Positions 52,938 to 62,281 of a DNA stretch of 64,000 nucleotides are shown here, piece by piece. A program made the translations under genes and the position numbers. The notes under the pieces were generated by a model. It was not told the origin of the DNA. It did not search any database and saw only the letters and a list, made by a program, of their open reading frames with translations. Origin of the DNA: an uncultured Clostridia bacterium (GTDB lineage Bacteria; Bacillota; Clostridia; Christensenellales; Aristaeellaceae); assembly GCA_937907055.1 (NCBI GenBank), contig CALCTW010000132.1, forward strand, positions 1 through 64,000. The letters run 5' to 3'. Position 1 is the stretch's first letter, and the number at the start of each line of letters is the position of its first letter.

Positions 52938-53528
52938 ATGAAAAACAGCGCGACATGGAAGCGGATCCTGTGGATCGTTCTGACGATGCTGCTGCTCTCA
53001 GCGTGCGCGTGCGCGGAAGCGCCGGAGGATGAGGCGCAGTTGCCGCCGATCCTGACCGTGACGGCAAAGGAGCCGACAGAAGAGACCGGCTGGCACCGTT
53101 TTCTGCTGACCTATAATTTCTGTGTGGATTGCGGAAACGGGCCGGAGGAATTGAAATTTGTGACGCGCTACGCGCATTACGGCCCCATCTACGCGGACGG
53201 AATGGTCTTTCAGGACGCGTTCAGCTACGTGAGCGATCCGCGCTTCGGGGAGATCAGGGAGGCTGACTGGCACGGAGCGCTGGCAATGACGCTGGCGCTG
53301 GAAGAGACCGTGGAGGCGAATTGCGGCTGGACATTGTGGCGGTATGAAGAAAACCGGACAGAGCAGATCAAAACACAGTATCCGGTGGCGGAAGAACTGG
53401 GCGAGGGCCGGTATCTGCTGATGGTCGACCTGAATGTGAGCGGCGAGGACGCGGAATTCGGGCCGCAATATTTCAGAGGAACAGCGTTCCTGTGGCTGAA
53501 TGTTACGGCAGAGGAAACGGCTGAATAA
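52938..53528 (+). CDS. Putative lipoprotein of unknown function
   Basis: A 196-residue protein with a lipoprotein-type signal (LWIVLTMLLLSAC). The mature part is beta-rich with three clustered Cys/Trp features (NFCVDCGNGPEELKF, ANCGWTLWRYEEN) and no domain I recognise. GGAGAG lies before ATG 52938. Followed by a terminator. Confidence 0.75.
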   Translation: MKNSATWKRILWIVLTMLLLSACACAEAPEDEAQLPPILTVTAKEPTEETGWHRFLLTYNFCVDCGNGPEELKFVTRYAHYGPIYADGMVFQDAFSYVSDPRFGEIREADWHGALAMTLALEETVEANCGWTLWRYEENRTEQIKTQYPVAEELGEGRYLLMVDLNVSGEDAEFGPQYFRGTAFLWLNVTAEETAE

Positions 53529-53531
53529 ACA

Positions 53532-53563
53532 AACGGAGGCACCGGACACGGCGCCTCCGTTTT
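53532..53563 (+). terminator. Terminator of the rqcP-lipoprotein unit
   Basis: AACGGAGGC pairs with GCCTCCGTT and continues into T. Confidence 0.75.
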
Positions 53564-53655
53564 GCTTGGGAGAGAAAGCATGCTCCCGCGCGGGCAGCAT
53601 TCAACAGACTGAATGCTGCCGGATCAGCGCGGTTGGGACAGAAAAATGAATAAGA

Positions 53656-53689
53656 AAAACGCGCTGCCAAAGAAAAGACAGCGCGTTTT
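53656..53689. terminator. Terminator before the right-hand operon end
   Basis: AAAACGCGCTG (53656-53666) pairs perfectly with CAGCGCGTTTT (53679-53689). On the minus strand it lies downstream of the lipoprotein gene; on the plus strand it could act as a second stop. Confidence 0.8.
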
Positions 53690-53722
53690 GATATTGCCGG
53701 ACGATGAGCCCGGAAGGAAGGC

Positions 53723-54511
53723 TTACTGCCTGACCAGCGTGAGCTTGCGCTTGCTGGAGATGAGCGTAAGGGTGTTATTGGCGTAGGTGAAGGTGTATTT
53801 GACAGAACCGACCTTGAAATCGGGCTCGTAGGAGCCGGTGTAGGTGACGGCGGAGCCATCCGGCGCGGTGACGGTGAGGGTGATGGAGGTACCTTCGATC
53901 TTGCGATCGGTGATGGTACCGAGCAGGACGCCCTTTTCAGCCGTCAGCGTGTTATCGCTCTTGATGGCGTAGGTGCCGGAGATCTTGTTTTCCGCTACAT
54001 CAACGGTGAACAGGGTGCTGCTTTCATCCAGCGTGCCCTTTAACGTCTTGCTGCCGCCGTTCGGCGTATCCAGCTTGATGGTGGTGACGCCCTTGGAGGT
54101 CTTGTTGCTCTTGATGGAGCCCATCACGATGCCGTTTTCCCACAGCATATCCTCGCCGCTGATCGTGTAGACGAGCGTGGCGGGCAACGCGCAGGTGATG
54201 TTTTCGGAGATGGAATAGGTGGTCTCCGCGGTGGTGGTGGTGGGTTTGCGAAGCGCTTCCGGCACACCGTTTACAGAAGAAGAGGTGGTGAGGGTGATGG
54301 AAAGCGTGCCGTCGGGCGCGAAGGTCCACACAGAGGAGCAGCCTTTCAGATCTTCAGGATCCAGCTTTTCATCTTTGGCGTACTGAGCGATATCGATCGC
54401 GTAAGCGCCGTCAAGGGAGGAAATGATCTCGGACGGAGCGGGAGCGGAGCTGCAGGCACAGAGCGTGACCGTGAGCGCGAGGAGAAGGAGGAAGGAGAGG
54501 ATCCTTTTCAT
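53723..54511 (-). CDS. Putative lipoprotein of unknown function
   Basis: A 262-residue protein with a lipoprotein signal (SFLLLLALTVTLCAC). The mature part is Thr/Ser-rich and beta-rich and contains repeated short segments of the form GT..I or GSIKSNK, GTLDESS, GTYAIKSDN, GTITDRK and GSYEPD at about 30-residue spacing, resembling lipocalin-like or beta-barrel repeats. ATG 54511 is chosen. It lies 46 nt after the last ATPase gene of the carbohydrate ABC locus and may belong to that operon. Confidence 0.78.
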   Translation of the reverse strand: MKRILSFLLLLALTVTLCACSSAPAPSEIISSLDGAYAIDIAQYAKDEKLDPEDLKGCSSVWTFAPDGTLSITLTTSSSVNGVPEALRKPTTTTAETTYSISENITCALPATLVYTISGEDMLWENGIVMGSIKSNKTSKGVTTIKLDTPNGGSKTLKGTLDESSTLFTVDVAENKISGTYAIKSDNTLTAEKGVLLGTITDRKIEGTSITLTVTAPDGSAVTYTGSYEPDFKVGSVKYTFTYANNTLTLISSKRKLTLVRQ

Positions 54512-54557
54512 AGCGGCGGGGCCCCTTTCATAGCGGGAATGGGTGGTATTTTTGCGG

Positions 54558-55637
54558 TCAGCGGATGACCTGTTCGGTGGTGCCGTCAAAGAGATAAACA
54601 GAGGAATAGGGGATGGAGAAGGTGACGGGATGATCCGTCTCGGGGATCTCGAAGGGAGTGACCTTCAGGATGGTCTTGGCGCCTTCGCAGTCCACATAGA
54701 CATTGGCGTTGTCACCGAGCATCTCCGTCAGCTCCACATTGCCGTTGATGGTGTAGGCTTCATTGCAGGAGCCGAGCTGAATGGCTTCCGGGCGGAAACC
54801 GAAGACGATCTTCTTGCCTTCCCACGCCGCGGCGTCAAAGCCGGGCTTGCTGCGAAGATCAATGACATTGCTGCCGAAGTGGATGGCGCCGTCCTTGACG
54901 GTATCGCGGATGAAGTTCATGGGCGGCTCCCCGATGAAGCCGGCCACGAAGACATTGACAGGATCGAAATAAAGTTCACGCGGGGTGCCGACCTGCTGGA
55001 CATAGCCGTCTTTCATGACGACGATACGATCCGCCAGGGTCATGGCCTCGGTCTGGTCATGCGTGACATAGATGGTGGTGGCACCGGTGGACTGATGGAT
55101 CTGCGCGATCTCACTGCGCATGGTGACGCGCTGCTTGGCATCCAGGTTGGAAAGCGGCTCATCCATGAGGAAGACGCCGACCTTGCGGATGATGGCGCGG
55201 CCGATGGCGACACGCTGACGCTGACCGCCGGACAGCGCGCGGGGAAGACGATCCAGATAATCGGTGAGGCCGAGGATCTGCGCGGTGTGCCTGACACGGC
55301 GGTCGATCTCATCCTCATCCACGCCCATCAGGGTGAGGCTGAAGGCGATGTTATCATACACCGTCATCTGCGGATAGAGGGCGTAGGACTGGAAGACCAT
55401 GGCGATCTCGCGCTCCTTGGGGCTCCACTCATTGGCGCGTTTGCCGTCGATGAGGAAGTCACCGTTGGAGATATCTTCAAGACCGGCGATCATGCGCAGT
55501 GTGGTGGACTTGCCGCAGCCGGAGGGGCCGACGAAAACGATGAATTCACCCTTTTCAATGGCAAGATTGAAATTATGGACCGCGTGGAAGCCGTTCGGAT
55601 AGATCTTGTTGATATTGACGAGCGTGAGGTGGGACAT
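54558..55637 (-). CDS. UgpC/MsmX-type carbohydrate ABC ATPase (second copy)
   Basis: A 359-residue ATPase: Walker A GPSGCGKSTT, Q-loop MVFQSYALYPQMT, signature LSGGQRQRVAIGR, Walker B VFLMDEPLSNLD, switch His in VTHDQ, then a MalK-type C-terminal regulatory domain. RBS AAAGGAGGT. It is the second such ATPase in the locus; the first is at 56929-58008. Both should energise CUT1 sugar permeases. Confidence 0.93.
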   Translation of the reverse strand: MSHLTLVNINKIYPNGFHAVHNFNLAIEKGEFIVFVGPSGCGKSTTLRMIAGLEDISNGDFLIDGKRANEWSPKEREIAMVFQSYALYPQMTVYDNIAFSLTLMGVDEDEIDRRVRHTAQILGLTDYLDRLPRALSGGQRQRVAIGRAIIRKVGVFLMDEPLSNLDAKQRVTMRSEIAQIHQSTGATTIYVTHDQTEAMTLADRIVVMKDGYVQQVGTPRELYFDPVNVFVAGFIGEPPMNFIRDTVKDGAIHFGSNVIDLRSKPGFDAAAWEGKKIVFGFRPEAIQLGSCNEAYTINGNVELTEMLGDNANVYVDCEGAKTILKVTPFEIPETDHPVTFSIPYSSVYLFDGTTEQVIR

Positions 55638-55676
55638 GGGAGACCTCCTTTATGATTGCCGCGGACAAGATGGGAA

Positions 55677-56318
55677 TCAGCGTTGTCCGTCGACCCGTGC
55701 GCGGGCATCGGAGAAGATTCGGAAAAACATATTGCGTACCCAGAGGAAGACCAGATCGATGATCAGGTAGAAGAGACCGAAGAGGATCGGCTCCACCCCC
55801 AGGGTGACGGTATTCGCCGGCAGACCATTGGCCTGAATGGCGGCGGTGTTGATGGCGTTATAGAGAGAATAGACGAGGAAGATGAGCAGGGCGGCATAGA
55901 GGATATTGAGCGGAAGGGAGATGAGCTTTGACTCAAACGGGACCATCATCCACTTGTTGTTGCCCTTCTTCTTCGGCGCGATGAAGCGCAGAATACCGTT
56001 GGTGAGCAGATCTGTGACCGTGCCGCTGACAAGGGACAGGATCACGAGGGTGTCCAGCGCTTCGAATGTGCCAAGACCCCACATGATGAAGAAGCAGATC
56101 GCGGCCGGGAACCAGAACTTGATGAAAATGACCTTGAAGGTATTGGGCAGATGAAACCGGGAGCCCTTGTACTTGCGTTTTTCAAGCTCGGATACGGGAG
56201 GGGAGTTGGTTTCATCGGCATTGACCAGATCATCGATCGCTTTGGAATGCAGATCATAATAATCGGCTGTATTCTTTTGCGGATCGCGTTCCGGGGCTTT
56301 TTTCTTTCTTGCTGCCAT
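55677..56318 (-). CDS. Membrane protein of the carbohydrate ABC locus, unknown function
   Basis: A 213-residue protein. A charged N-terminal cytoplasmic stretch of about 60 residues precedes roughly four membrane segments, with FIKFWFPAAICFFIMWGLGT as the first and GLFYLIIDLVFLWVRNMFF as the last. It has no ABC coupling loop and no recognised domain. Its ATG overlaps the TAA of the preceding gene by 1 nt. Sandwiched between ATPase genes, so probably part of, or regulated with, the transporter. Confidence 0.78.
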   Translation of the reverse strand: MAARKKKAPERDPQKNTADYYDLHSKAIDDLVNADETNSPPVSELEKRKYKGSRFHLPNTFKVIFIKFWFPAAICFFIMWGLGTFEALDTLVILSLVSGTVTDLLTNGILRFIAPKKKGNNKWMMVPFESKLISLPLNILYAALLIFLVYSLYNAINTAAIQANGLPANTVTLGVEPILFGLFYLIIDLVFLWVRNMFFRIFSDARARVDGQR

Positions 56319-56932
56319 TAATCATCACCGGAGAGCTCGATCTCACCCATGTTCTCGTTTTCATCGATGCGGATGTTGGTGTTGATCTTACGCAGCAGAC
56401 GGGAGTAGACCGGCAGCAGCGCGGTGAAGGCGAGACCGACGATGAGGATGATGATGTGGCCGTTCAGCAGCGCGCTGATCTGCGACTTGGTCTGCAGACG
56501 GGAGATCTGACGGGCTTCGATGATGGAAAGATCGTTGATGATGGTATCCGCCGTTCCGAAGGCCAGTTCCTTGTAGACCCAGGTGCGAACGGTGGACAGA
56601 TAGGCGATATCGGCATAGATGACCGCGGCGAACATAACGAGGGTGAGGATCAGCATCCATTTGTTCACGGGCTTGCGGTGCGGGAAGGCATAGCCGAAGC
56701 ACACAAGGCCCAGAATGGAGAACAGCATGGTGATGAAGCCGCAAAGACCCATGCCCGCGCCGTTGATGGAGGCGGTGGTATTGGAGACGGTGGTGAGCTG
56801 CAGGGAATACCACAGGAATGCGATCAGCATGATGCACAGCGGGATGGTATGGGGCTTACGCTTGAGGGAGACCAGGGATCTGCGGGCGCGCTCTTTGATC
56901 TTGGCGCCGAAGGTGAGTTTCTGCCGGCTCAT
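56318..56932 (-). CDS. Membrane protein of the carbohydrate ABC locus, unknown function
   Basis: A 204-residue protein with about four membrane segments (IPLCIMLIAFLWYSLQL near residue 30, then AGMGLCGFITMLFSILGLVC, WMLILTLVMFAAVIYADIAY and one near residue 160) and an acidic C-terminal tail. It has no recognised domain. ATG 56932 overlaps the stop of the ATPase gene (ATGA), showing tight coupling. Confidence 0.78.
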   Translation of the reverse strand: MSRQKLTFGAKIKERARRSLVSLKRKPHTIPLCIMLIAFLWYSLQLTTVSNTTASINGAGMGLCGFITMLFSILGLVCFGYAFPHRKPVNKWMLILTLVMFAAVIYADIAYLSTVRTWVYKELAFGTADTIINDLSIIEARQISRLQTKSQISALLNGHIIILIVGLAFTALLPVYSRLLRKINTNIRIDENENMGEIELSGDD

Positions 56933-58008
56933 GCTTTTACCTCCCGGATCGCTTCGGTGGTTTCCTTGTCGAAGAAATGCTTGCGGTCAAAGTTGACGGT
57001 GATGCCGTCGCCCTTATGATAATCGAACCAGCCCTTGAGCTTGGCGGAGACCTTGACGGCATTGTTGCCGGCGATGTGGCCGTGGACGAGGGTGTTCATG
57101 CCGAGATTTTCATTGATGGTGATGTCCATTTTGACTTCGCTGCCCAGAGAAATATCTTCCGGACGGACACCGAGGACGATCTCCTTGCCGAGGTAGGCGG
57201 CAAGACGGGCTTGCTCCTTTTCATTGATGGAGACGGTGAAGCCATCGCCCTGCAGATGACCCTGCTGTACGGTGACGGGGAAGGTGTTCATGGGGGGCAG
57301 ACCGATGAAGCCGGCGACGAAGAGGTTGGCCGGGTCATCGTAAAGCTCCAGCGGGGTGCCGATCTGCTGTACATGACCCATGGACATACAGACGATACGA
57401 TCCGCCAGAGTGAGGGCCTCAGTCTGATCGTGGGTGACGTACATCATGGTGGCGCCCAGACGCTTGTGCAGCAGCAGGATCTCACGGCGGGTGGCGCCGC
57501 GGAGCTTGGCGTCCAGATTGGACAGGGGCTCGTCAAAGAGGAAGACCTTGGGGCTGCGGACAATGGAACGGCCCATGGCGACACGCTGGCGCTGACCGCC
57601 GGAGAGCTGCGCGGGCTTTTTGTTGAGCTGGCTGGTCAGATCCAGGATCTCAGCCGCGGCAAGGACCTTCTTGTGGATGACATTGGGGTTTTCGTTGCGC
57701 ATGGTAAGGGAGAAGGCCATGTTCTCGTAGATGGTCATATGGCCGTACAGCGCGTAATTCTGGAAGACCATGGCCATATCGCGGTCCTTCGCGGGGAGGC
57801 GGGTGATATCCTTGCCGTCCAGCAGCAGATTGCCGGCAGAGATGTCTTCCAGACCGGCGACCATGCGCAGGGTGGTGGATTTGCCGCAGCCGGAGGGGCC
57901 GACGAGCACGATCAGTTCACCGTCTTTGACATCAAGGTTGAAATCAAAAACAGCCTGAACGTTGTTATCGTAGATCTTATCGATATGCTGTAATGAAAGC
58001 TGTGCCAT
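56929..58008 (-). CDS. UgpC/MsmX-type carbohydrate ABC ATPase (first copy)
   Basis: A 359-residue ATPase with Walker A GPSGCGKSTT, Q-loop MVFQNYALYGHMT, signature LSGGQRQRVAMGR, Walker B VFLFDEPLSNLD, switch His in VTHDQ and a C-terminal MalK-type domain. ATG 58008 follows GGAGGTCG and lies 2 nt after the preceding stop. Similar in layout to the ATPase at 54558-55637, so the locus carries two paralogues. Confidence 0.93.
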   Translation of the reverse strand: MAQLSLQHIDKIYDNNVQAVFDFNLDVKDGELIVLVGPSGCGKSTTLRMVAGLEDISAGNLLLDGKDITRLPAKDRDMAMVFQNYALYGHMTIYENMAFSLTMRNENPNVIHKKVLAAAEILDLTSQLNKKPAQLSGGQRQRVAMGRSIVRSPKVFLFDEPLSNLDAKLRGATRREILLLHKRLGATMMYVTHDQTEALTLADRIVCMSMGHVQQIGTPLELYDDPANLFVAGFIGLPPMNTFPVTVQQGHLQGDGFTVSINEKEQARLAAYLGKEIVLGVRPEDISLGSEVKMDITINENLGMNTLVHGHIAGNNAVKVSAKLKGWFDYHKGDGITVNFDRKHFFDKETTEAIREVKA

Positions 58009-58010
58009 TT

Positions 58011-58514
58011 TCAGACGACCTCCGTCTTCTTCGCGTGCCGGGCCAGGGCAGCGCACTTTTTCTGGTTGATGATACCGGCCAGGATCAGGCAGACAGCGGA
58101 ACCGATCAGCCAGCCGATCGCCCAGGCACCCTGCGCGGGAGACATGACCGCGGAGGAGGAACCGTTGACGGTGATCTGCGCCTGCATGGCCTGCATGGGG
58201 ATAACGAAGACGCGCGCGGCCTGAAATACGCCGGCCAGATAAAGACCGATGGAGTAGCCGGACTTGTAGTTCTTGACGCCCTCGGAGGCGAGGAAGACAT
58301 ACAGCATGAAGAGCAGATTGACCACGATGGACGCGCCGATCAGCAGGCTGTAATACCAGGAACCGCGGTCAGACTCGTAAATATTGACGAAATAGAAGAC
58401 ATCCAGCAGGATGGCGAGATAGCAGAGGCGGGATGACGCGGTGTTCTTGGTGAAGCGCATACGGTCTGTTTTGATCTCGCTCGCTTCAGCGGCGGAAATG
58501 ACAGGTTCAGACAT
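58011..58514 (-). CDS. Membrane protein of the carbohydrate ABC locus, unknown function
   Basis: A 167-residue protein with about four membrane segments (LCYLAILLDVFYFVNIY, YSLLIGASIVVNLLFMLYVF, YSIGLYLAGVFQAARVFVIP, AIGWLIGSAVCLILAGII). No domain recognised. It overlaps the end of the upstream membrane-protein gene by 8 nt. Confidence 0.78.
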   Translation of the reverse strand: MSEPVISAAEASEIKTDRMRFTKNTASSRLCYLAILLDVFYFVNIYESDRGSWYYSLLIGASIVVNLLFMLYVFLASEGVKNYKSGYSIGLYLAGVFQAARVFVIPMQAMQAQITVNGSSSAVMSPAQGAWAIGWLIGSAVCLILAGIINQKKCAALARHAKKTEVV

Positions 58515-59106
58515 GGGCGGCCTCCTTTCCCTCAGCGATCAGACGGTCTTCAGCCTTCATGAGGCGGACCTTGACGATGACATTGACGATGAGCGCGATC
58601 AGGATGATGACGAACGCGCCGAAGATGTAGTAGTGCAGATCGAACAGGGCGGTGGATTCGGTGTAGTAGCCCTTCATTTTATCAGCAACGGCTTTGAGCG
58701 CCGCAAAATCCATTTTGAGGAACTCAGCCTTGTAAAATTCGATGTTCTGGTGGCACCATACGGTAAACGCGGCGCCAGCCACGGTGAAAAGACCGGTGGC
58801 GAGATAATTGCCGAAGTAGTACTTGCGGCGGGAATGGGTGTTGGTGATGAACAGGAAAACGGCCAGCAGCAGCATTCCGATGGAATAGGCCGTGAAGGAA
58901 CGGTTGAAGGGCTGCATCTCATAATACACCCAGGAACCGGCAACAGTGGTGTTGTAGGGATCGGCTTCCACGCCGATGTTGTTTTTACCGCGGATAAGGT
59001 CGTAGAGGTCGGTCATGATGCCGAGAGAGTACAGGAAGACAGCCGCGCAAAGGATGAGCGCGACCATGCAGAGGACCTTCTGTGCCAGAAGCTGTTTTTT
59101 GTACAT
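58507..59106 (-). CDS. Membrane protein of the carbohydrate ABC locus, unknown function
   Basis: A 199-residue protein with about four membrane segments (VLCMVALILCAAVFLYSLGI at the N terminus, YSIGMLLLAVFLFITNTHS, ATGLFTVAGAAFTVWCH and FGAFVIILIALIVNVIV). External loop residues 35-65 separate the first two. No domain recognised. RBS GGAGGTCATC precedes ATG 59106. It is the first gene after the binding-protein gene and its stem-loop. Confidence 0.78.
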   Translation of the reverse strand: MYKKQLLAQKVLCMVALILCAAVFLYSLGIMTDLYDLIRGKNNIGVEADPYNTTVAGSWVYYEMQPFNRSFTAYSIGMLLLAVFLFITNTHSRRKYYFGNYLATGLFTVAGAAFTVWCHQNIEFYKAEFLKMDFAALKAVADKMKGYYTESTALFDLHYYIFGAFVIILIALIVNVIVKVRLMKAEDRLIAEGKEAAHV

Positions 59107-59145
59107 GATGACCTCCAGAGATAAGAAGAATGAGGGGAACAGGTG

Positions 59146-59175
59146 CCCTGCCCGGAAGCGAACCTCCGGGCAGGG
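59146..59175 (-). other. Stem-loop after the binding-protein gene
   Basis: A perfect 11-bp stem (59146-59156 with 59165-59175) with an 8-nt loop and no U run. Typical of an mRNA-stabilising hairpin at the 3' end of an abundant binding-protein message. Confidence 0.7.
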
Positions 59176-59187
59176 ACTTGGAAACGA

Positions 59188-61278
59188 TTATTCAGCGAAA
59201 TATTCGAGCAGGGATTCCCAGGCGGCTTCCTTGATGGTCAGGTACTGAGCGCCGTACATGGTGTCAGCGACGTAGGAAGCAGCTTCTTCGGCGGAGGTCA
59301 TGCCTTCGGCAGTGAAGCCGCCGGCGATGATGTCGCAGAAGATGTTCTTCTGGCCCTTGGCGGAAGAGAAGCTGTCGTTCAGCTGGGTGTAGCTGGACAG
59401 GGTGTCGTTATCTTCCTGCGTGGTGGGCAGAACGGTGGGAACGGAGGTGTACCAGGGATTCTCGCACACGTCGAGCTCGACATGCTTGATGGTGCCCAGC
59501 GCGATGGCGTTGGAGATGTAGCCGGCGCCTTCCTTACCGATCTCGTTGGTGCACTGGTATTCGAACGCCTGGCTCTTGAGGAAGGACAGGGTGGAACCCA
59601 GATAGTAACGAGCGTAGTTGGTGTAGTTACCGGAAGCCTTGGACTGCAGTTCAGCAGCGGTGGCATCGGCGATCACGGGCATTTCCTTGCCGTTGAAGTT
59701 GAAGGTGACATAGGAGCCGTCGTCGTTGGTCTTGATGAAGGAATCGGGGCCGTAGCTCATCAGGATCTGACCTTCCTCGGAGTAGGCGTAGTCGATCAGC
59801 TTCAGAGCGGCGAACAGCTTATCCTGATCATCGCCGACACCGGCCACGGAGATGCCCCAACCATCGGTCTTGACGGAACGCCAGGACTCGGTGAAGCGCA
59901 TGAAGACACCGTCTTCGGTGGTGCCATCGAACCAGCGGGCCACGGGAACCATGACGGCCATGTACTTTTCGCCGTCAGCATTCTGCAGCTTGGTGTCGTT
60001 CATGATGGTCTGGGTCTGGTTGTAGTCATAGGACATGAAGCCGATGTCGTTCTCCAGCATGGTGGCGGACTTGGCGTCTTCCTGAGCATTGATGAAGGTG
60101 GCGGAAACGAGGCCTTCCTGAGCCATGGCGTTCATACGGGCGACGGCTTCATAGGCTTCCACTTCCTGACGGGCATCGTGCAGCATGCCATCGGTGCCGA
60201 TGAACAGGTAATCCTGACGGGATTCCATACCGCGGGCACCGAACAGGATGCCGGCGAAACGGAACATATCCACACGACGCTGGTTGTTACCGTCTTCACG
60301 GGAGAAGAGGCCCTGCACAGAATCGGTGCCGTTGAGGGTGTAGGCATTGGCGACCACGCAGCGGAGCAGAGCGACGAGTTCGTCGGCATCCCAGGCAGCG
60401 TTCTGACCAATGAACAGGTTGGCACGGTTGGTGCCGTAGTATCCGTTGTAAGCGGTGTCGATGTAGGAGCGCAGCATGTTGACAGCTTCAACACCGTTGA
60501 CTTCGCCGTTTTCGAGCGCGGCGTTCATGACGGCGACGATGTTGCCGGCGGCGTCGTAATCCTTGGTGACCTGCTCAACAGCAGTGCCTTCGGCGTTCAC
60601 GACATCCACGGTGACCTTGCCCTCGGTGGGCATGTAGGGGGTGTAGACAGCAGCGTTGACCTTGCCGCAGTTTTCAGCGGTGAATTCGCCTTCGCCGTTC
60701 AGCAGCTTCTCAGCCCAGTCGGTGCGCATCAGAGGCATACGCTCGATGTCGTTAACACCGTCGAAGTAGGGGCTGAAGTAGATGGCGCCGGTGTCCACAT
60801 TACCGGTGATGGACAGCAGAACGATGGGGTTCTCGTCCAGATAATCGGCAAAGTTGGGCATGATGTCCAGATATTCGGCGATGTTGACGACCATGCCGGC
60901 CTCACCGTATTCGGACAGGGTGGAAGCGGTACCGGACACGACATCGACCTGGTCGAGCTGTTCCTTCCAGTAGGCGAATTCCTTGGCAGCGCTGTTGCCC
61001 TGATACTTGTCTTCGAAGACCATGCCGAGACGGTTCTGGACTTCGACCCAGGTGGGCTTCAGGTCGCCGGTGTGGTAGGTGATACCATCGGCCAGGGTGA
61101 TGCCGTCGCCGGCGGTATCGGCGTCAAAGAACAGGCCGGTCTTGGCGCTGTTGTAACCGGTGGCCATGCGCAGGACGGTGCCGGGCGCGAAAGCCAGTTC
61201 GTCTTCCTCAGCCATGGCGAAGGAGATCGCGGTCATGACCATGATCATCGCCAGAAGCAGAGCAAAAAGCTTCTTCAT
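59188..61278 (-). CDS. Large CUT1-type carbohydrate-binding protein
   Basis: A 696-residue secreted protein: signal peptide MKKLFALLLAMIMVMTAISF, then a family-1 or LplA-like binding fold, longer than the usual 420-560 residues. Motifs include VDVVSGTASTLSEYGEAG and LKLIDYAYSEEGQILMSYGP, the latter common to LplA-type proteins. No lipobox is evident. RBS AGGAGG. It lies between the two permease genes upstream and the membrane-protein/ATPase genes downstream. The substrate is unknown; a plant oligosaccharide is possible. Confidence 0.87.
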   Translation of the reverse strand: MKKLFALLLAMIMVMTAISFAMAEEDELAFAPGTVLRMATGYNSAKTGLFFDADTAGDGITLADGITYHTGDLKPTWVEVQNRLGMVFEDKYQGNSAAKEFAYWKEQLDQVDVVSGTASTLSEYGEAGMVVNIAEYLDIMPNFADYLDENPIVLLSITGNVDTGAIYFSPYFDGVNDIERMPLMRTDWAEKLLNGEGEFTAENCGKVNAAVYTPYMPTEGKVTVDVVNAEGTAVEQVTKDYDAAGNIVAVMNAALENGEVNGVEAVNMLRSYIDTAYNGYYGTNRANLFIGQNAAWDADELVALLRCVVANAYTLNGTDSVQGLFSREDGNNQRRVDMFRFAGILFGARGMESRQDYLFIGTDGMLHDARQEVEAYEAVARMNAMAQEGLVSATFINAQEDAKSATMLENDIGFMSYDYNQTQTIMNDTKLQNADGEKYMAVMVPVARWFDGTTEDGVFMRFTESWRSVKTDGWGISVAGVGDDQDKLFAALKLIDYAYSEEGQILMSYGPDSFIKTNDDGSYVTFNFNGKEMPVIADATAAELQSKASGNYTNYARYYLGSTLSFLKSQAFEYQCTNEIGKEGAGYISNAIALGTIKHVELDVCENPWYTSVPTVLPTTQEDNDTLSSYTQLNDSFSSAKGQKNIFCDIIAGGFTAEGMTSAEEAASYVADTMYGAQYLTIKEAAWESLLEYFAE

Positions 61279-61375
61279 AGGGTGTTCCTCCTGTTTATTT
61301 GCAGGCTGTTTGACACAGCTCTGCGATTCTATGTGACCGGATACGCTCCGGCGGGCAACAGATGGGGGATGGGGA

Positions 61376-62266
61376 TCATTCCTTCACGCCGCCGGCGTTG
61401 GTGCCCTTGGCGAAGTACTTCTGGATGAAGGGATAGATGATGAGGATGGGGATGATGGAGCAGACGATGAGGGCGTAGATGACGGAATCGGACGCGTAGG
61501 TCTCGTTCCAGCCGGCCATCTGGTCGGTATCGGTGTACTGTTCCAGCTTCAGACGGATGAAGACCTGCAGAGGATGCTCGTTCTGGTTGGCGATCATCTG
61601 ACGGGCCCAGAAGTAACCGTTCCAGCGGGAGATGGCGAAGAACAGGGCCACGGTGGCGATGGTGGACTTGCTCATGGGGATGTAGACCTTGCCGAGAACC
61701 TGGAATTCGGTGGCACCGTCCACGATGGCGGCTTCTTCGATCTCACTGGGGACGCCTTCAAAGGCGTTGCGCAGCAGAACGATGTTCATGGCCGCCATAC
61801 CCATGGCGATGACGACCAGCCATTTATCATCCATGATGCCCACGGAGCGGAAAACAGCCTGCGTATCGAGGTAGTTGAGGTACTGCGGCACGATACCGGC
61901 GGAGAACCACATGGTGAAGACCAGAAAGAAATTGAACGTTTTGCGGAAAAGGAGACGCTTCTTGGACAGGGCGTAAGCGCCGAGGATGGCAACGCCCATG
62001 GCCCACAGTGTGCCGTACAGGGTGAGGAACAACGTGTTGGAATAGGAATTCCAGAACATGTTGTTGGTAAACATCTGCTGGAAGGCGTCAAACTGAACAT
62101 CCTTCGGGAAAAGGATGATCTCGCCGTATTCGACCGCGTGACGGCCGGAAATGGAGGCGGAGACGGCGTATACGAAGGGATAGAGGCACAAAAGGGCAAA
62201 CACGGTGAGGAACGTGTAACTGATGATCTTAAAGATCAGCTCGGTCACTTCAAGTTTTCTTTTCAT
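61376..62266 (-). CDS. LplC/YtcP-type carbohydrate ABC permease
   Basis: A 296-residue permease: first membrane helix IISYTFLTVFALLCLYPFVY, typical AVSASISGRHAVEYGEI, and the coupling loop EEAAIVDGATEFQVLGKVYIP. The C-terminal FIQKYFAKGTNAGGVKE is typical of the LplC group. It follows its partner permease by 15 nt. Confidence 0.93.
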   Translation of the reverse strand: MKRKLEVTELIFKIISYTFLTVFALLCLYPFVYAVSASISGRHAVEYGEIILFPKDVQFDAFQQMFTNNMFWNSYSNTLFLTLYGTLWAMGVAILGAYALSKKRLLFRKTFNFFLVFTMWFSAGIVPQYLNYLDTQAVFRSVGIMDDKWLVVIAMGMAAMNIVLLRNAFEGVPSEIEEAAIVDGATEFQVLGKVYIPMSKSTIATVALFFAISRWNGYFWARQMIANQNEHPLQVFIRLKLEQYTDTDQMAGWNETYASDSVIYALIVCSIIPILIIYPFIQKYFAKGTNAGGVKE

Positions 62267-62281
62267 GGTGTTCCCCCTTCA